DNA from: Mycobacterium triplex
Lineage (GTDB): Bacteria > Actinomycetota > Actinomycetes > Mycobacteriales > Mycobacteriaceae
Assembly (NCBI RefSeq): GCF_000689255.1
Contig: NZ_HG964446.1
Span: forward strand, 186,001-250,000
Length of the DNA stretch: 64,000 nucleotides
Reading direction: 5' to 3'
Below are positions 16,706 to 25,351 of the stretch, one piece after another. The position numbers were made by a program, and so were the translations under genes. Positions within the stretch are counted from its first letter, which is position 1, and each line of letters starts with the position of its first letter. The notes under the pieces were generated by a model. It saw only the letters and a list, made by a program, of their open reading frames with translations, had not been told where the DNA came from and made no database searches.

Positions 16706-17671
16706 TTAGCGAAGCGCGGGCAGCACGGTGTCGGTCAGCAGCTGGACCGACTTCCACGCCTCATCGACAGGCATGCCGCCGACCAGTGGGTGCAGCACCA
16801 GCGGCCCGTAATCGTCGACGTCCCTGATCTCGGCGATCAGCTGGTCGGGTGTCAGGAACCGGTAACGCCCGGATGCCCTGACCTCGTCCAGCGTCCGGAC
16901 GCCGGGCAGGTGCATCAGGGATCGTTGGTCGGTTGACCATTCGCCGTAAGTAACGGCCTCCCAAAGGATGTACTTGCCGAGTTCGGCCCACGCCCGGTCC
17001 GGATCCTCGTGCAGATAGATCATGCCGCGATTGATCGGCCCGGGCATCAGGATAATCGGCTTGATGCCCGCGCCGGCGCACAGTTCGCGGTAGTAGGTGG
17101 CGATGTCCGGCAGGTGGTCGGCCAGGCTCAGCGGCAGCCCGAAGCGCGCCGCCCGGCGCGCCGTGGCGCGCGCACCCCCACCGACGTACAGCGGCGGATG
17201 CGGCCGGCTCCAGGTGCCGGTGCAGATTCCCTCCCCGGCGCCGGACCAGACCGCCAGCAGCTGTGCGACGAGATCGTCCATCAGCGCGCCGCGCTGGCTG
17301 AAATCCATTCCGAGTGAGTCGTATTCGACGGTGCGGTAGCCCAGGCCCACCGTGGTGTGCAACCGGCCGCGGCTCATGTTGTCCACCAGGGCGATGTCTT
17401 CGGCGAGGCGGACCGGGTTCCACAGCGGGCCCAGCGCGCAGTCCACGCTGGCGATCATCGTCGACGTGCGCGCCAGAAACATCGCGGCCGCCATGATCGG
17501 GTTGCAACTCCAGCCGTGTCCGGTGGCGTGGTGCTCGTCGACGCTGACCGAGGTGACGCCATGGGACTCGCCCCATTGCGCCAATTCGAGCGCGGCGGAC
17601 AACAGCGTGCTCTGGGTGCGTGGTTCCCCGTGCGGCGAGGCGAAGTTGAAGCGCAGCACCGTCAATACCAT
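16706..17671 (-). CDS. LLM-class flavin-dependent oxidoreductase, F420-type (321 aa)
   Basis: Luciferase-like TIM-barrel oxidoreductase. Motifs include SVSVDEHHATGHGW (about 41-54), the EHH segment seen in many F420/FMN LLM enzymes, GPLWNPVRLAEDIALVDNMSRGRL, and VGGGARATARRAARFGLPLS. Mycobacterial members often use cofactor F420. It is the last gene of the sulfotransferase-MBL-VOC-LLM operon, one base after the VOC stop. The substrate is probably the same compound class those enzymes handle. Confidence 0.85.
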   Translation of the reverse strand: MVLTVLRFNFASPHGEPRTQSTLLSAALELAQWGESHGVTSVSVDEHHATGHGWSCNPIMAAAMFLARTSTMIASVDCALGPLWNPVRLAEDIALVDNMSRGRLHTTVGLGYRTVEYDSLGMDFSQRGALMDDLVAQLLAVWSGAGEGICTGTWSRPHPPLYVGGGARATARRAARFGLPLSLADHLPDIATYYRELCAGAGIKPIILMPGPINRGMIYLHEDPDRAWAELGKYILWEAVTYGEWSTDQRSLMHLPGVRTLDEVRASGRYRFLTPDQLIAEIRDVDDYGPLVLHPLVGGMPVDEAWKSVQLLTDTVLPALR

Positions 17672-17672
17672 G

Positions 17673-18158
17673 TCAGGCTCCGTCGGGGCCCGGGGCGGCG
17701 ATGGACGCTACGAAGGCGGCGAAGTCGGGGAACAGTGCGCGATCGACGATCTCGATGCGGGTGCCGAACGCGTCGACGTAGTAGGCGAACATCCCGAACT
17801 CCGAATCGGGTATTTCGCCGGTCATTTCGAAGGTGAAGCCGTTGTTCTCCAACGCCCGGGCGGTGTCGGCGAGGTTGTCGGTGAAGTAGCCGACGTGGTG
17901 CACGGAGTTACCCGGGGCGGCCGTCCACGGCGTTCCCGGAACCTCCTGGACCAGTTCGATGTGCGGGCTCTGCACGGAGTACACGATCGTCGAGGTCAGT
18001 TCGGAAACCCCGGCCGTGGTGCGAAAGGGCAGCGTATAGCTGAGTGGGGTGATCCACCGGTAGCCGGCCAGTGCGGTGAGCCGGGCCATCGCGGCCTCGA
18101 GGTCGGGCACCACGATGCCGGTGTGATAGAAGTCCTTGGGCTGCAACACAAATGTCAC
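17673..18158 (-). CDS. VOC/glyoxalase-bleomycin resistance superfamily protein (161 aa)
   Basis: Two beta-alpha-beta-beta-beta modules: DFYHTGIVVPDLEAAMARL with a metal-type His at about 12, HIELVQEVPG with a Glu, then SVHHVGYFTDNLADTARAL with His, and GTRIEIVD with Glu. The four metal ligands of the vicinal-oxygen-chelate fold are therefore plausible. Members include lyases, epimerases and extradiol dioxygenases. GTG start. Lies between the MBL and LLM genes of the same operon; reaction unknown. Confidence 0.82.
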   Translation of the reverse strand: MTFVLQPKDFYHTGIVVPDLEAAMARLTALAGYRWITPLSYTLPFRTTAGVSELTSTIVYSVQSPHIELVQEVPGTPWTAAPGNSVHHVGYFTDNLADTARALENNGFTFEMTGEIPDSEFGMFAYYVDAFGTRIEIVDRALFPDFAAFVASIAAPGPDGA

Positions 18159-18180
18159 AGTGATGTCCCTTCCCGTGCGG

Positions 18181-19440
18181 TCACGAGTTGCTCGCTATTT
18201 GCCGCGAGAGCCACGCTCTTTCCCAGAAATTGGTGGTACCGCCCAGCAGACTTTCATGGGCTTCCCGCAGCACGTCGCGCGCCCCCGAATGCTCGGGCTG
18301 CGCGGTGGTGACGAGCTCGGCAAGGTGGATGGCGTGCACGGGACGGTTCTCGGTGAGGTGTGCCCTGGCCCGGCCGACGAGCGCGTCGGCTCCGGCAAGT
18401 TCCACCACGTCGGTGCCGACGGCGTCGAACCCGATGGGATACAGCTCGGTGGTGGACCGGTGGTGAAACCAGCCCGAGTAGTTCTCCCAGATTGCCCGTA
18501 CGTCCCAGGAGACCTTGCCGTAGCCCTGCCCCACTTCGTATTCCGCGGGCAAGGTGATCTCGCGCATCAGGGTGTGGACGTCTTTTCCGGCGTTCATCCC
18601 GGCCACGGTCTGGTCGTGAATGTATTCGATGGCGTCGCGCAGTCGGCTGAGCTCGTGGTGGATGCGATCGGCGCCGACGATCGGGTCGAAATGGCCGGTC
18701 ACCAGCAGCTCGGGCCGCAGATCGCGTACCCGCTCGACCGACGCGATCGCGGTCAGAGCGTCACGGTAGCGATCGCCGCGCATCGTGACGAGGTTGGGAA
18801 TGTGCCCGAAGATCGGGCCAAAGGTGTTTCCGCACAGACATATTCGCTCGTCGGGCAGCCAGATCACCAACGAGTCCGTGGTCTCGCCGCCGGGCACCGA
18901 GATCAGCTCCAGTCGCCGGCCGCCGACGTCGAGGGTGAGGGTGTCTTCGAAGTCGAGGTCGACCGTCGGGACGCTCTGACCCGGCAACCGGGTGGTGCCC
19001 AGGCGGCGTTGAATGGCTTGGATCCCCGTCGCCAGGGTGTCGGAGAAGGCGAACGCGCTGCGGCTGGCGCGGTACGGGATCAGGCGCTCGTTATCGTCTC
19101 GCCAGTGCGTCCAGTTCGCTTGGGCGACAACGATTGTGCCGGGATCGCGGACGCTGTCCAGGCCGCCGACGTGGTCCACGTGTCCCTGGGTGAAGATGAT
19201 GTAGCGCACCGGGGAGGAGTCGACGGCATCGAAGTTGGCGCGATGCACCGGCCCCTCGAAACCCATGCCGGTGTTGACGATCACCCGGCCGTCGCCGGTG
19301 GTCAGCAAGTACGCGTTCGACAGGCCCGGCGAGCACCACAGTCCCGGGGCGATTTCCTCGGCGCGTTCGGCCGCGGCCGGCCGCAGTCCGTCGGCGCCCG
19401 GCCTGCTGCGATAGACCGGCTCAAAATCTTCGGCACTCAT
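18181..19440 (-). CDS. Metallo-beta-lactamase-fold hydrolase (419 aa)
   Basis: MBL-fold hydrolase with C-terminal helical extension, resembling the alkylsulfatase-like branch. The core motif reads TQGHVDHVGG rather than THxHxDHxGG, so the first His of the HxHxDH metal site is Gln while the later His and Asp-His are kept. Other ligands appear as LVTGHFDP and SVPGGETTDSL. It follows the sulfotransferase gene by nine bases, suggesting paired handling of a sulfated or sulfatable compound. Substrate unknown. Confidence 0.82.
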   Translation of the reverse strand: MSAEDFEPVYRSRPGADGLRPAAAERAEEIAPGLWCSPGLSNAYLLTTGDGRVIVNTGMGFEGPVHRANFDAVDSSPVRYIIFTQGHVDHVGGLDSVRDPGTIVVAQANWTHWRDDNERLIPYRASRSAFAFSDTLATGIQAIQRRLGTTRLPGQSVPTVDLDFEDTLTLDVGGRRLELISVPGGETTDSLVIWLPDERICLCGNTFGPIFGHIPNLVTMRGDRYRDALTAIASVERVRDLRPELLVTGHFDPIVGADRIHHELSRLRDAIEYIHDQTVAGMNAGKDVHTLMREITLPAEYEVGQGYGKVSWDVRAIWENYSGWFHHRSTTELYPIGFDAVGTDVVELAGADALVGRARAHLTENRPVHAIHLAELVTTAQPEHSGARDVLREAHESLLGGTTNFWERAWLSRQIASNS

Positions 19441-19449
19441 CGATGCTCC

Positions 19450-20718
19450 TCATTCGGGGCGGACGTCGAACCGATCGAAGTAGAAGTCGAACCGCCCACG
19501 CAGTTCCTCGGCCGAGATGCCGAAGTGCCGTTGCAGGTCGTAGCGGATTCGACCGTGCTTACCGCGCGGATTGCCGTCGAGGTATTGCTGAAACCGGTTG
19601 CGCACCTTCGGCGTCAATTCGACCCCGCCGCGCCGGTAAAGCTGGTCGAGCAACGGTAATTCGTTGCCGTTGAGTTGGTGGAAGTTCACGTCGATGCTGC
19701 GCTCGGGCGGCACCAGCTCGCGGTCACGCACGCACGCGCTGAGCAGCCGGTGCACCCGGTCGGTCCAGTAATCCAGCAGCCACCCCGGATCGATGGTGGT
19801 CCGGCGCAGTCGATCGGAGTAGGCCATCATCGTGATCGCCGACTGCACGACCGCCACGGGATCGCGGTGCGTGAAAGCCACGGTCGCATCGGGAAAGGTC
19901 GCCATCAGCGGGCCGAGCTGCTCGCAATGCTGGGGACTCTTTAGGATCCAGGTCCGCGGGCCGCGCAGAAAAGTCAGCGCCTGCAAGACCTTCTTCAGGT
20001 ACGCGTAATGCCGTGTTTGGTCGAGCGCGAGGTAATAATCGCGCCAATCCGGCACGCGGGCATGCCATTCCAGGACGTAGCCGGCGAGGTCGAGATCGAG
20101 GAGTTCGACCTCCTCCTCGATCGCCTCGGGAAAGCGGTCGTGCATAGCGGCCACCACGGGCGCACTGACCATCAGGGCGTCGTGTTCGGCCTTGGCGCGC
20201 GCGTAGCGCGGATCGACCCCGAAGATGTCGGGGCCTTCCCCGCGCGCGGGGATCGGCTCCTGGCTCTCCCAATACGGCAATGCGCGCCGGCGCGGGTCCG
20301 CGGCAATGAGATTCACCAGATGGGTGGTGCCGGATCGCGGCATTCCGACGACGATGAAGGGCTTCTCGATCCGAATCGATTCGATCTCGGGGTAGCGCTT
20401 GATGAGCTCGGTGAGCGACAACCGGTTTCGCAGCAGGCGGACCACGCGCTGCCGCAAGGTCGAACGAGTGAGCTGCCGCAAGCCGCCGTCGGCTTCGATC
20501 GCACCGACGTGCGCGATCAGCCGGTCCGCGAAACCGTCCGTGTCGTCCAGGTCGTCGGCGCCGGCTTGCTCGACGGCCTCCGCGAGCATCCGGCCGATGT
20601 CGAATTCGACCCGTTTGGCCTCGGTGAATTCCAGAATTTGTTGCTGGACCTCGGTCAGCCGCGGCGATGTCAGGTCGTCGAAGTCGATATCAGCGATGTC
20701 GGGGCCCGCAGAGCCCAT
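19450..20718 (-). CDS. PAPS-dependent sulfotransferase family protein (422 aa)
   Basis: Mycobacterial Stf-like sulfotransferase. The 5'-phosphosulfate loop FIVVGMPRSGTTHLVNLIA (about 116-134) and the 3'-phosphate-binding region around FTHRDPVAVVQSAITMMAY (about 285-303) are clear. Transfers sulfate from PAPS to a hydroxyl of a lipid, sterol or small molecule. First gene of the four-gene operon divergent from IclR; the divergent gap has a perfect palindrome. Confidence 0.88.
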   Translation of the reverse strand: MGSAGPDIADIDFDDLTSPRLTEVQQQILEFTEAKRVEFDIGRMLAEAVEQAGADDLDDTDGFADRLIAHVGAIEADGGLRQLTRSTLRQRVVRLLRNRLSLTELIKRYPEIESIRIEKPFIVVGMPRSGTTHLVNLIAADPRRRALPYWESQEPIPARGEGPDIFGVDPRYARAKAEHDALMVSAPVVAAMHDRFPEAIEEEVELLDLDLAGYVLEWHARVPDWRDYYLALDQTRHYAYLKKVLQALTFLRGPRTWILKSPQHCEQLGPLMATFPDATVAFTHRDPVAVVQSAITMMAYSDRLRRTTIDPGWLLDYWTDRVHRLLSACVRDRELVPPERSIDVNFHQLNGNELPLLDQLYRRGGVELTPKVRNRFQQYLDGNPRGKHGRIRYDLQRHFGISAEELRGRFDFYFDRFDVRPE

Positions 20719-20740
20719 GCGACCGCCTCCTCGACCGAGT

Positions 20741-20754
20741 GTCGAATATTCGAC
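20741..20754. promoter_or_regulatory. Perfect 14-base palindrome GTCGAATATTCGAC, likely IclR operator
   Basis: Lies in the 50-base gap between divergent sulfotransferase and iclR genes. Immediately after it ATCAT-N7-ATGAT forms a second, weaker dyad that reaches the IclR start codon. The position suits repression or activation of both promoters by the IclR protein. Confidence 0.6.
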
Positions 20755-20768
20755 GTATCATTCGAAAT

Positions 20769-21668
20769 ATGATACGGACGGTAGACGCGGTGCAGACGCC
20801 TCGTCAACCCACTTCCCCACCGACCGAGCGCGTGGTCGCGATCATGCGGCTGCTCGGCTCGCAACCCACGCGCGCCTTCTCCCTCGCGGAGATCACCCGC
20901 GAGCTGGGCATCAGCCGGGCCACCGGGCATGCGATCCTGACGACCCTGGCCGCCCACCATTGGGTGGTGCGTGACAACGCGACGGCCGCTTACTCCTGGG
21001 GGCCGGGCATCGCGTCGCTGGCCAAGCCGGCCGGCGACCGAGTCTTTCATGGGATTTTGCAGCAGCTCGCCGAATCGACAGCGGCACAGGCGTTTCTGGC
21101 GCGACGCGAGGGCAATGCCGTCGTGGTGCTGGACAGTGCCGGTGAATCCGCCTCCGGGATGCGCATCGACCGTGGACTGCGCATGCCGCTGGTCGCGCCG
21201 TTCGGCCGCGATTACATCGCCTGGAGCCCGCCTTCCGCGCAACGCGCCTGGCTCGAGGGCATCGGCAAGCCGTCGGCCGCGCTGTCACGGCGAATCACCG
21301 CGGTACTCGGCGAGATTCGAGAACGTGGTTATACCGTCGAACGCCTCAGCCGCGAATACCTGCAGGTTTACACGGCACTGCGCGCACTGCGCGGCGACGG
21401 AGAACCCGACGCGATCACCGCGCACCTGGCGCGGGCGTTCGCCGACCTGACGGTGATCGACGTGCTGGACAGCGAGCTCGCCGAAAACGAGACGCACAGC
21501 ATCGCCACCATTTCCGCGCCGATCTTCGACGACGACGGGGTGGTCACGATGTCGATCAGCGCCGCACCGTTCACCGACCTGAGCGCGGCCGACGTCGCGC
21601 GGCTCCGTGAGCAGGTGTGCGCCGCGGCGCGAAGGATCGAACCGCAGCTCGCGAACCCTACAAGTTAG
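20769..21668 (+). CDS. IclR-family transcriptional regulator (299 aa)
   Basis: N-terminal winged helix-turn-helix: TERVVAIMRLLGS, FSLAEITRELGISRATGHAI (about 38-57), then WVVRDNATAAYSWGPG, followed by the C-terminal effector domain (about 85-290). It aligns with the usual IclR layout but is somewhat longer than typical at about 250 residues. ATG at 20769 was chosen because earlier in-frame codons lie inside the control region. Divergent from the sulfotransferase operon, which it probably controls. Its 3' end overlaps the convergent DUF2237 gene by 11 bases. Confidence 0.87.
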   Translation: MIRTVDAVQTPRQPTSPPTERVVAIMRLLGSQPTRAFSLAEITRELGISRATGHAILTTLAAHHWVVRDNATAAYSWGPGIASLAKPAGDRVFHGILQQLAESTAAQAFLARREGNAVVVLDSAGESASGMRIDRGLRMPLVAPFGRDYIAWSPPSAQRAWLEGIGKPSAALSRRITAVLGEIRERGYTVERLSREYLQVYTALRALRGDGEPDAITAHLARAFADLTVIDVLDSELAENETHSIATISAPIFDDDGVVTMSISAAPFTDLSAADVARLREQVCAAARRIEPQLANPTS

Positions 21669-22044
21669 CCAGGTCGTCGGGAACGTCGACTTGGTGTTCC
21701 ATCAGCGCCTCGAGCGGCACGACCTCGAGGGTGCGTTCGTGGGTGCACGCCAGCACCACGGGCGCGGCGCAGCCATCTCGATGAGCCCGCAGCCAATTCA
21801 TGGCGGTCACACACCACCGGTCACCGGGCAGCAGGCCCGGAAAGCGGTATTCGGGTACGGGAGTCAGCAAGTCGTTGCCGATGGAACGCTGGTGCTCGAG
21901 AAAATCTGCGGTCATCACCGCGCAGATCGTGTGCCGGCCGACGTCCTCGGGTCCGCTCGAGCAACAGCCATCGCGGTAGTAACCGGTGAGGGGTTCGGTG
22001 CCACACGGTTGCAGTGGGCCGCCGAGCACGTTGCGATCGGACAT
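21658..22044 (-). CDS. DUF2237-family protein (128 aa)
   Basis: Recognisable by the nearly invariant block TGYYRDGCCSSGPEDVGRHT (about 20-39) and TADFLEHQRSIGNDL, with later PGDRWCVTA. Several conserved Cys and His suggest a metal site, but the function of this family is unknown to me. The ORF overlaps the end of iclR by 11 bases. A possible 45-residue ORF with a good ribosome-binding site ends four bases before its ATG, so translation may be coupled. Confidence 0.8.
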   Translation of the reverse strand: MSDRNVLGGPLQPCGTEPLTGYYRDGCCSSGPEDVGRHTICAVMTADFLEHQRSIGNDLLTPVPEYRFPGLLPGDRWCVTAMNWLRAHRDGCAAPVVLACTHERTLEVVPLEALMEHQVDVPDDLANL

Positions 22045-22048
22045 CTCG

Positions 22049-22186
22049 TTAGTATCGCGCCGTCGGGGCCGAAGTTAGAAGAGACAGCACCGACTGGATC
22101 CAGCGAATGTGCCGCGCGTGTATCGCACTGCCGACGATCCGCGTGCCGACGACGGCCACCGCCGGGTCGAAGGACATGGACTGCAT
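22049..22186 (-). CDS. Possible short upstream ORF (45 aa), unknown
   Basis: Begins MQSMSFDPAVAVVGTRIVG, with AGGAG seven bases before the ATG, and ends in TAA four bases before the DUF2237 start. It is too short for domain recognition. The ribosome-binding site is better than that of the downstream gene, which supports a translated leader or small protein, but coding bias over so few codons is weak evidence. Confidence 0.35.
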   Translation of the reverse strand: MQSMSFDPAVAVVGTRIVGSAIHARHIRWIQSVLSLLTSAPTARY

Positions 22187-22350
22187 CGCCGCACTCCTGG
22201 GGTCGGCAAAAAGATATCGCATGCAATAGTAGCGATAGGAAATTGTTTGGGTCTACACAAGTACCGCCGTGCTGGCTGGTTGCTCGCTTTTGGGTGCACC
22301 ACGCCCGCGGCGAATGGACTCACCCGCCCCGGCAGGGTTAACTCAGCGCA

Positions 22351-22812
22351 ATGTCGACGCCGAACCCACCCGGTTTCCCCGCGGGCCCGCCGCCCGAGGG
22401 TTGGCAGCGGCCGGGCTACGTGCCGCCCCGAGACCCGGCGCCGTCGGGGTACCCGCCGCCCGGCTATCCACCTGCGCAGCCGTATCCCGGCTATGCCGGG
22501 TATCCCGGAGTTGACCCCCAAGCGCCGTTCGGGCGCGATCCCGCCACGGGTGTTCCGCTGTCGGACAAGTCCGGTACCACGGCGGGGCTGTTGCAGCTGT
22601 TCTTCGGCGTGTTCGGCGTCGGCCGCTTCTATATCGACTCGACCCAGATCGCGGTCGCGCAGCTGCTGCTCGGTCTCGTCGGACTCGTCTTCACCCTGTT
22701 CTGCTTCATCGCAGCACCACTCCTGCTCGGCAGCATCGTCTGGGCCATCGTCGACGCGATCATGATGTTCACCGGCAGTGTGAAAGACAATTACGGCCGC
22801 AGGTTGCGCTAG
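22351..22812 (+). CDS. TM2-domain membrane protein with Pro-rich N-terminus (153 aa)
   Basis: Residues 1-65 are Pro/Gly/Tyr-rich with PPPGYPP and PGYAGYPG repeats, probably cytosolic and disordered. Residues 70-145 form a TM2 domain: GLLQLFFGVFGVGRFYIDST and QLLLGLVGLVFTLF give two membrane helices joined by a short polar turn, followed by the conserved WAIVDAIMMFTG. Common architecture in mycobacteria; precise role unknown. Confidence 0.85.
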   Translation: MSTPNPPGFPAGPPPEGWQRPGYVPPRDPAPSGYPPPGYPPAQPYPGYAGYPGVDPQAPFGRDPATGVPLSDKSGTTAGLLQLFFGVFGVGRFYIDSTQIAVAQLLLGLVGLVFTLFCFIAAPLLLGSIVWAIVDAIMMFTGSVKDNYGRRLR

Positions 22813-22907
22813 TCCCAGATCACGATCAGGTCACAATTGCCACCCTCAAATCATTGCGATCGGCGCGTCGAACCTCCTGCGGGACAAGGGAAATCTAGTG
22901 TCACTTC

Positions 22908-24038
22908 GTGAACCGCCGAACGGCCATGAAGTTGCCTCTGGTGCTGGCAGCTGGCGCGGCATTGACCCAGATGCCGCGTGCTTCTGCTGAAGCGACCCGG
23001 TGGTCGACTGAACGCGCCAATGCCTGGTATCGCGCGCAGGGTTGGCTTGTCGGCGCGAACTACATCCCGTCGACCGCGATCAACCAGCTGGAGATGTTTC
23101 AGCCGGGAACGTTTGACCCGCAACGCATTGACGGCGAATTGGGCGTGGCCCGCGCACTCGGGTTCAACACCATGCGCGTCTTCCTGCACGACCAGTTGTG
23201 GGCGACCGACCGGCAGGGCTTCCAGAGCCGGCTGGCCCAGTTCGTCGGAATCGCGTCGCGCCATAGCATTAAGCCGCTCTTCGTCTTGTTCGACTCCTGT
23301 TGGGACCCGCTTCCCAAGGCCGGAGCGCAGCACGCGCCGGTGCCGGGAGTACACAACTCCGGCTGGGTGCAGAGTCCGGGTGCCGAACGCCTCGGCGACC
23401 CCCGCTACGTCCCGGTTATGCAGGACTACGTCACCGGCGTGTTGAGCCAGTTCCGCAATGACGACCGGGTTTTGGGTTGGGACCTGTGGAACGAGCCAGA
23501 CAATCCCGCGAAGGAATATCGCAAGGTCGAGCGCGCCGACAAGCTGCAGCATGTCGCCGACCTGCTTCCCCAGGTGTTCCGGTGGGCGCGGGCGGTCGAT
23601 CCGGCTCAACCGCTGACGAGCGGTGTGTGGCAGGGGGCGTGGGGAGACCGGGGAAGCCGCAGCACGATCAGCGCAATTCAGCTCGACAGCGCCGACGTGA
23701 TCACCTTCCACAACTACGGCAGACCCGCCGAGTTCGAATCGAAGATCAACGAACTGGCGCCGATGGGCCGCCCGATCCTGTGCACCGAGTACATGGCCCG
23801 GTCCCAGGGCAGCACCATCGAAACGATCTTGCCAATCGCCAAGCGGCACAATGTCGGTGCGTTCAACTGGGGCTTCGTGGCCGGGAAAACCCAGACCTAC
23901 TTTCCGTGGGACTCCTGGAATCACCCGTACACCGCACCGCCGAAACTGTGGTTCCACGACCTGCTGCTTCCCGACGGACGGCCCTATCGGCCGAATGAAA
24001 TGCAGGCGGTTCGCGGGCTGACCGGCGGCCTGGGCTGA
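22908..24038 (+). CDS. Exported GH5-type glycoside hydrolase (cellulase/mannanase-like) (376 aa)
   Basis: Secreted (beta/alpha)8 glycosidase. A Tat-like signal peptide starts MNRRTAMKLPLVLAAGAAL and ends near RASAEA. Acid/base Glu is in GWDLWNEPDNP (about residue 197) and the nucleophile Glu in PILCTEYMAR (about 290), the two ends of GH5-type active sites; FNTMRVFLHDQLW matches the strand-2 region. GTG start; an ATG six codons later is possible. Substrate may be a beta-glucan or mannan. Confidence 0.83.
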   Translation: MNRRTAMKLPLVLAAGAALTQMPRASAEATRWSTERANAWYRAQGWLVGANYIPSTAINQLEMFQPGTFDPQRIDGELGVARALGFNTMRVFLHDQLWATDRQGFQSRLAQFVGIASRHSIKPLFVLFDSCWDPLPKAGAQHAPVPGVHNSGWVQSPGAERLGDPRYVPVMQDYVTGVLSQFRNDDRVLGWDLWNEPDNPAKEYRKVERADKLQHVADLLPQVFRWARAVDPAQPLTSGVWQGAWGDRGSRSTISAIQLDSADVITFHNYGRPAEFESKINELAPMGRPILCTEYMARSQGSTIETILPIAKRHNVGAFNWGFVAGKTQTYFPWDSWNHPYTAPPKLWFHDLLLPDGRPYRPNEMQAVRGLTGGLG

Positions 24039-24161
24039 GCGCGTCCGACAGCAACGCCGGAACGCCAAGACGATAAGCCTAGGTAACAAAAACGAATTTC
24101 GCGTCCCGATAAGTCGTTCCCTACTGTGGTCCAGCCGACGCCCGGAACGTGAGGTCAGCCG

Positions 24162-25283
24162 ATGCGAATACTCTTCAGTTGTGTGCCTGGATATGGGCAC
24201 CTCATTCCGTTGTTGCCGCTTGCCCGAGCTTTCCGGGCGCGCGGACACCAGGTGGCCATCATGGTTTCGCGGGCCGAAGTATCGGTTGTGTCGGACGAAG
24301 ATCTTCAGGTCCTGGTGGCCGGTGCGGACACTCCATCGGTGATTGCCGAGGTGATGCGACGCACCGGTGAAGACGTCAGGGGCGAGTGCTCTCGCGAAGC
24401 GGTGATCGAAGCGTTTACCAGCGCCAGAATCGATATGTCCGTTGATGACTCGCTCGCGGTGGCGAAAGCCTGGGGCCCAGATCTGGTGGTCCATGACCTG
24501 ATGGACTACGTCGGGGCGTTTCTTGCCGCGGCCTGCGACGTGGAAAGGGTCTGCCACACCTTCGGCGCGGATGTGTCGGCGGATTTCGTCCGGGCCGCCG
24601 AGTTGCGCGCCGCCGCCGATTATCGGGCCCGCGGGGTGCGCTGGCGACGGGCCAGGTGGGTCGTCGACATATGCCCGCCCGACCTGCAAGTCGATGGATG
24701 GCAGGAGCCGCCAGGATGGGTACCCATGCGACCCGAGGCGTATCGGTCGCCCAGCGCGCCGCAATCCAAGACGCCAACACCGTTGGCTCGCAAGCCCGGG
24801 ATCCTGGTGACATTCGGCACGATGTTCGGCGATCCTGCCGTACTCGATCCCATTCTCCGGGCATTGTCGGAGCACGATTTCTCGTTGCGAGTTACGCTCG
24901 GCCGCAACCAATCACGTGCCGACTTCACGGTCGACCGCAAATGCGTAAGCTTCGAAGAGTTCATGCCGTACCGCGAACTCCTCGAGGGTGTCGACGCCGT
25001 GGTGGCTCATGGCGGCGCGGGCAGCAATCTCGGCGCGCTGACCCACGGTATTCCGCTGGTGCTCGCACCTCAGGGTGCCGATCAACGCGGTCAAGCCGAG
25101 CGTGTCGCGGCTTCGGGCGCCGGAATTTGCATTCCACGCGACGAGTTCAGTCCACACCGAATTGCCCAGGCGGCAAACGAAATTCTGCGCAATCCGGGAT
25201 ACCGGGCCGCGGCCCGCAGGATTGCCGGGCAAATTGGCGACATGCCCGCACCCGACGATGTAGCGGCGCTGCTGGCGAACTAA
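24162..25283 (+). CDS. GT1/UGT-like glycosyltransferase (373 aa)
   Basis: GT-B fold NDP-sugar glycosyltransferase. N-terminal MRILFSCVPGYGHLIPLLPLA is the acceptor-domain glycine motif; the C-terminal donor-binding signature is AVVAHGGAGSNLGALTHGIP (about 284-303) followed by LVLAPQGADQRGQAERV. Similar to macrolide and rhamnosyl transferases of actinobacteria. GAGG seven bases before ATG. It follows the GH5 gene in the same direction after 123 bases. Acceptor unknown, possibly a glycolipid or secondary metabolite. Confidence 0.85.
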   Translation: MRILFSCVPGYGHLIPLLPLARAFRARGHQVAIMVSRAEVSVVSDEDLQVLVAGADTPSVIAEVMRRTGEDVRGECSREAVIEAFTSARIDMSVDDSLAVAKAWGPDLVVHDLMDYVGAFLAAACDVERVCHTFGADVSADFVRAAELRAAADYRARGVRWRRARWVVDICPPDLQVDGWQEPPGWVPMRPEAYRSPSAPQSKTPTPLARKPGILVTFGTMFGDPAVLDPILRALSEHDFSLRVTLGRNQSRADFTVDRKCVSFEEFMPYRELLEGVDAVVAHGGAGSNLGALTHGIPLVLAPQGADQRGQAERVAASGAGICIPRDEFSPHRIAQAANEILRNPGYRAAARRIAGQIGDMPAPDDVAALLAN

Positions 25284-25295
25284 GCCCCGCCGATG

Positions 25296-25327
25296 CCGCG
25301 GGCGCCTCCCGTGACCGCGGCCCGCGG
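25296..25327. terminator. GC-rich hairpin between convergent genes
   Basis: Perfect 8-base arms CCGCGGGC and GCCCGCGG with a 16-base loop, placed in the 68-base gap between the convergent glycosyltransferase and KshA-like genes. There is no U tract, as usual in mycobacteria. Likely serves both directions. Confidence 0.45.
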
Positions 25328-25351
25328 GACATTCCTGGTCGAAGGACGAAG

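Noticed and set aside
22851..24911. 686-codon minus-strand frame opposite the GH5 and glycosyltransferase genes
   Set aside because: Spans two plus-strand genes and the gap between them; composition is that of a shadow.
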